In this document: one piece after another, positions 6,832-7,221 of the stretch
Position numbering within the stretch: the stretch's first letter is position 1
How the letters are laid out: each line of letters begins with the position of its first letter
DNA from: Verrucomicrobiota bacterium
GTDB lineage: Bacteria > Verrucomicrobiota > Verrucomicrobiia > Opitutales > Opitutaceae
Assembly: GCA_023410155.1 (NCBI GenBank)
Contig: JAEYQF010000007.1
Coordinates: forward strand, 1-7,221
DNA: 7,221 bases
Direction: 5' to 3'
Translations under genes and position numbers: made by a program
Notes under the pieces: generated by a model
What the model saw: the letters and a program-made list of their open reading frames with translations, nothing else
Told to the model about the DNA's origin: nothing
Databases searched by the model: none

Positions 6832-6867
6832 CTCGCGCCCCACGGCGGACCGAGGCGCGGCGAAGTG

Positions 6868-6884
6868 CGGCTCGAGTCGAGCCG
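6868..6884. promoter_or_regulatory. 17-bp near-perfect palindrome upstream of the transporter gene (possible operator)
   Basis: CGGCTCGAGTCGAGCCG is symmetric around the single central base G6876, with eight perfectly complementary positions on each side. It lies 55 bases before the transporter ATG and straddles the junction of two 22-bp repeat units. The size and symmetry fit a binding site for a dimeric repressor such as a GntR- or LacI-type uronate regulator. The dyad may also be a by-product of the surrounding repeats, so the operator role is only suggested. Confidence 0.3.
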
Positions 6885-6939
6885 ATGTCTGGATCGAGTC
6901 GCGCCTGAGTCCGGCGTGAGTCGCTGAAATTTCCCCATC

Positions 6940-7221
6940 ATGGCTACCCCAAACACCGCTGAGACAAACCCGCTCGGGAATTATCGTTGGTATGTGTGCG
7001 TGCTGTTGTTCTTCGCGACGACGATCAACTACATCGACCGGCAGATTCTGGCGCTTCTGAAGCCGTTGCTCGATGACCAACTGCATTGGACGAACGAGCA
7101 ATTCGGTTTGATGAACACCGCGTTTCAAGGCGCGTATGGGCTCGGCTTGCTCGGCTTCGGCTGGTTCGTCGATCGGTTCGGTTCGAAGATCGGCTACGCG
7201 GTTTCCATCGCGGCCTGGAGT
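6940..7221 (+). CDS. MFS transporter, hexuronate (ExuT/ACS) type, N-terminal part (3' partial)
   Basis: The ATG at 6940 opens a frame that stays open to the window edge (94 codons). After a short polar N-terminus there is a first membrane segment (about 17-32) running into NYIDRQILALLKPLL, which is characteristic of the anion:cation symporter/hexuronate transporter branch of the major facilitator superfamily. A loop with LHWTNEQFGLMNTAF follows, then a second membrane segment (about 56-77) and the cytoplasmic MFS motif A, GWFVDRFGSKIG (about 74-85). About three quarters of a normal 12-helix protein lies outside the window. Position behind eda and kdgK supports uptake of glucuronate, galacturonate or a related sugar acid by proton symport at the inner membrane. 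No Shine-Dalgarno sequence precedes the start; the 162-base upstream gap is filled by the 22-bp repeat array, so it may be transcribed separately or with the kinase. Confidence 0.88.
   Translation, partial: MATPNTAETNPLGNYRWYVCVLLFFATTINYIDRQILALLKPLLDDQLHWTNEQFGLMNTAFQGAYGLGLLGFGWFVDRFGSKIGYAVSIAAWS

Larger units (their letters stand above)
6764..6939. repeat. Degenerate 22-bp tandem repeat array between kdgK and the transporter gene
   Basis: Aligning the sequence at 22-base steps from 6764 gives eight units starting at 6764, 6786, 6808, 6830, 6852, 6874, 6896 and 6918. Their first six bases are GGGTCG, GACTCG, GAATCG, GACTCG, GAGGCG, GAGTCG, GAGTCG and GAGTCG. Unit positions 8 (G), 15 (T) and 18 (G) are each the same in seven of eight units, and most units end in C. 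A weaker second copy of a GAGT-like core lies 11 bases into most units (for example 6819 and 6907), so the period may be 11. The array begins in the final codons of kdgK and ends at the base before the transporter ATG (6940). The outermost units are the most decayed. The periodicity is seen directly; function is unknown. Confidence 0.75.

Noticed and set aside
6764..6939. CRISPR array
   Set aside because: Units are only 22 bases, contiguous, degenerate and without unique spacers, and no cas gene is present.

Overview
The window reads as a piece of a high-GC chromosome, most plausibly from a member of the Verrucomicrobiota (family Opitutaceae or a relative). This is inferred from the style of the proteins: a large surface protein with Ig-like and 'VNDAPT'-type cadherin-like repeats, a uronate catabolism cluster with an ExuT/ACS-type transporter, and genes with little Shine-Dalgarno signal. 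No rRNA or marker gene is present to prove it.

Layout. (1) 1-2286, plus strand: the 3' part of a large, cysteine-free repeat protein that is probably exported; its 5' end lies outside the window. (2) 2292-2353: a long imperfect hairpin just after its stop codon. (3) 2442-2518, plus strand: tRNA-Val with anticodon CAC and an encoded CCA end. (4) 2568-4720, minus strand: two translationally coupled genes, a polysaccharide pyruvyl transferase-family protein followed by a family 2 glycosyltransferase, sharing 4 bases (GTGA). (5) 4721-5033: a divergent intergenic region with alternating CTGCGG/CCGCAG inverted motifs. (6) 5034-7221, plus strand: KDPG aldolase (eda), 2-keto-3-deoxygluconate kinase (kdgK) and the start of a hexuronate-type MFS transporter that runs off the window.

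How the genes work together. The plus-strand cluster at the right is a coherent module for the lower uronate (pectin/alginate/glucuronate) route: the transporter would import hexuronate-type sugar acid, KdgK phosphorylates 2-keto-3-deoxygluconate to KDPG, and Eda splits KDPG into pyruvate and glyceraldehyde-3-phosphate. The minus-strand pair probably decorates a cell-surface glycan or exopolysaccharide. The large repeat protein is probably an adhesin or matrix protein, with no demonstrated link to the others.

The most unusual structure is not a gene. The kdgK-transporter gap is filled by a degenerate 22-bp tandem repeat with an 11-bp sub-period, in register from the last codons of kdgK up to the base before the transporter ATG. 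I see no clear evidence of a new defence or mobile system here.
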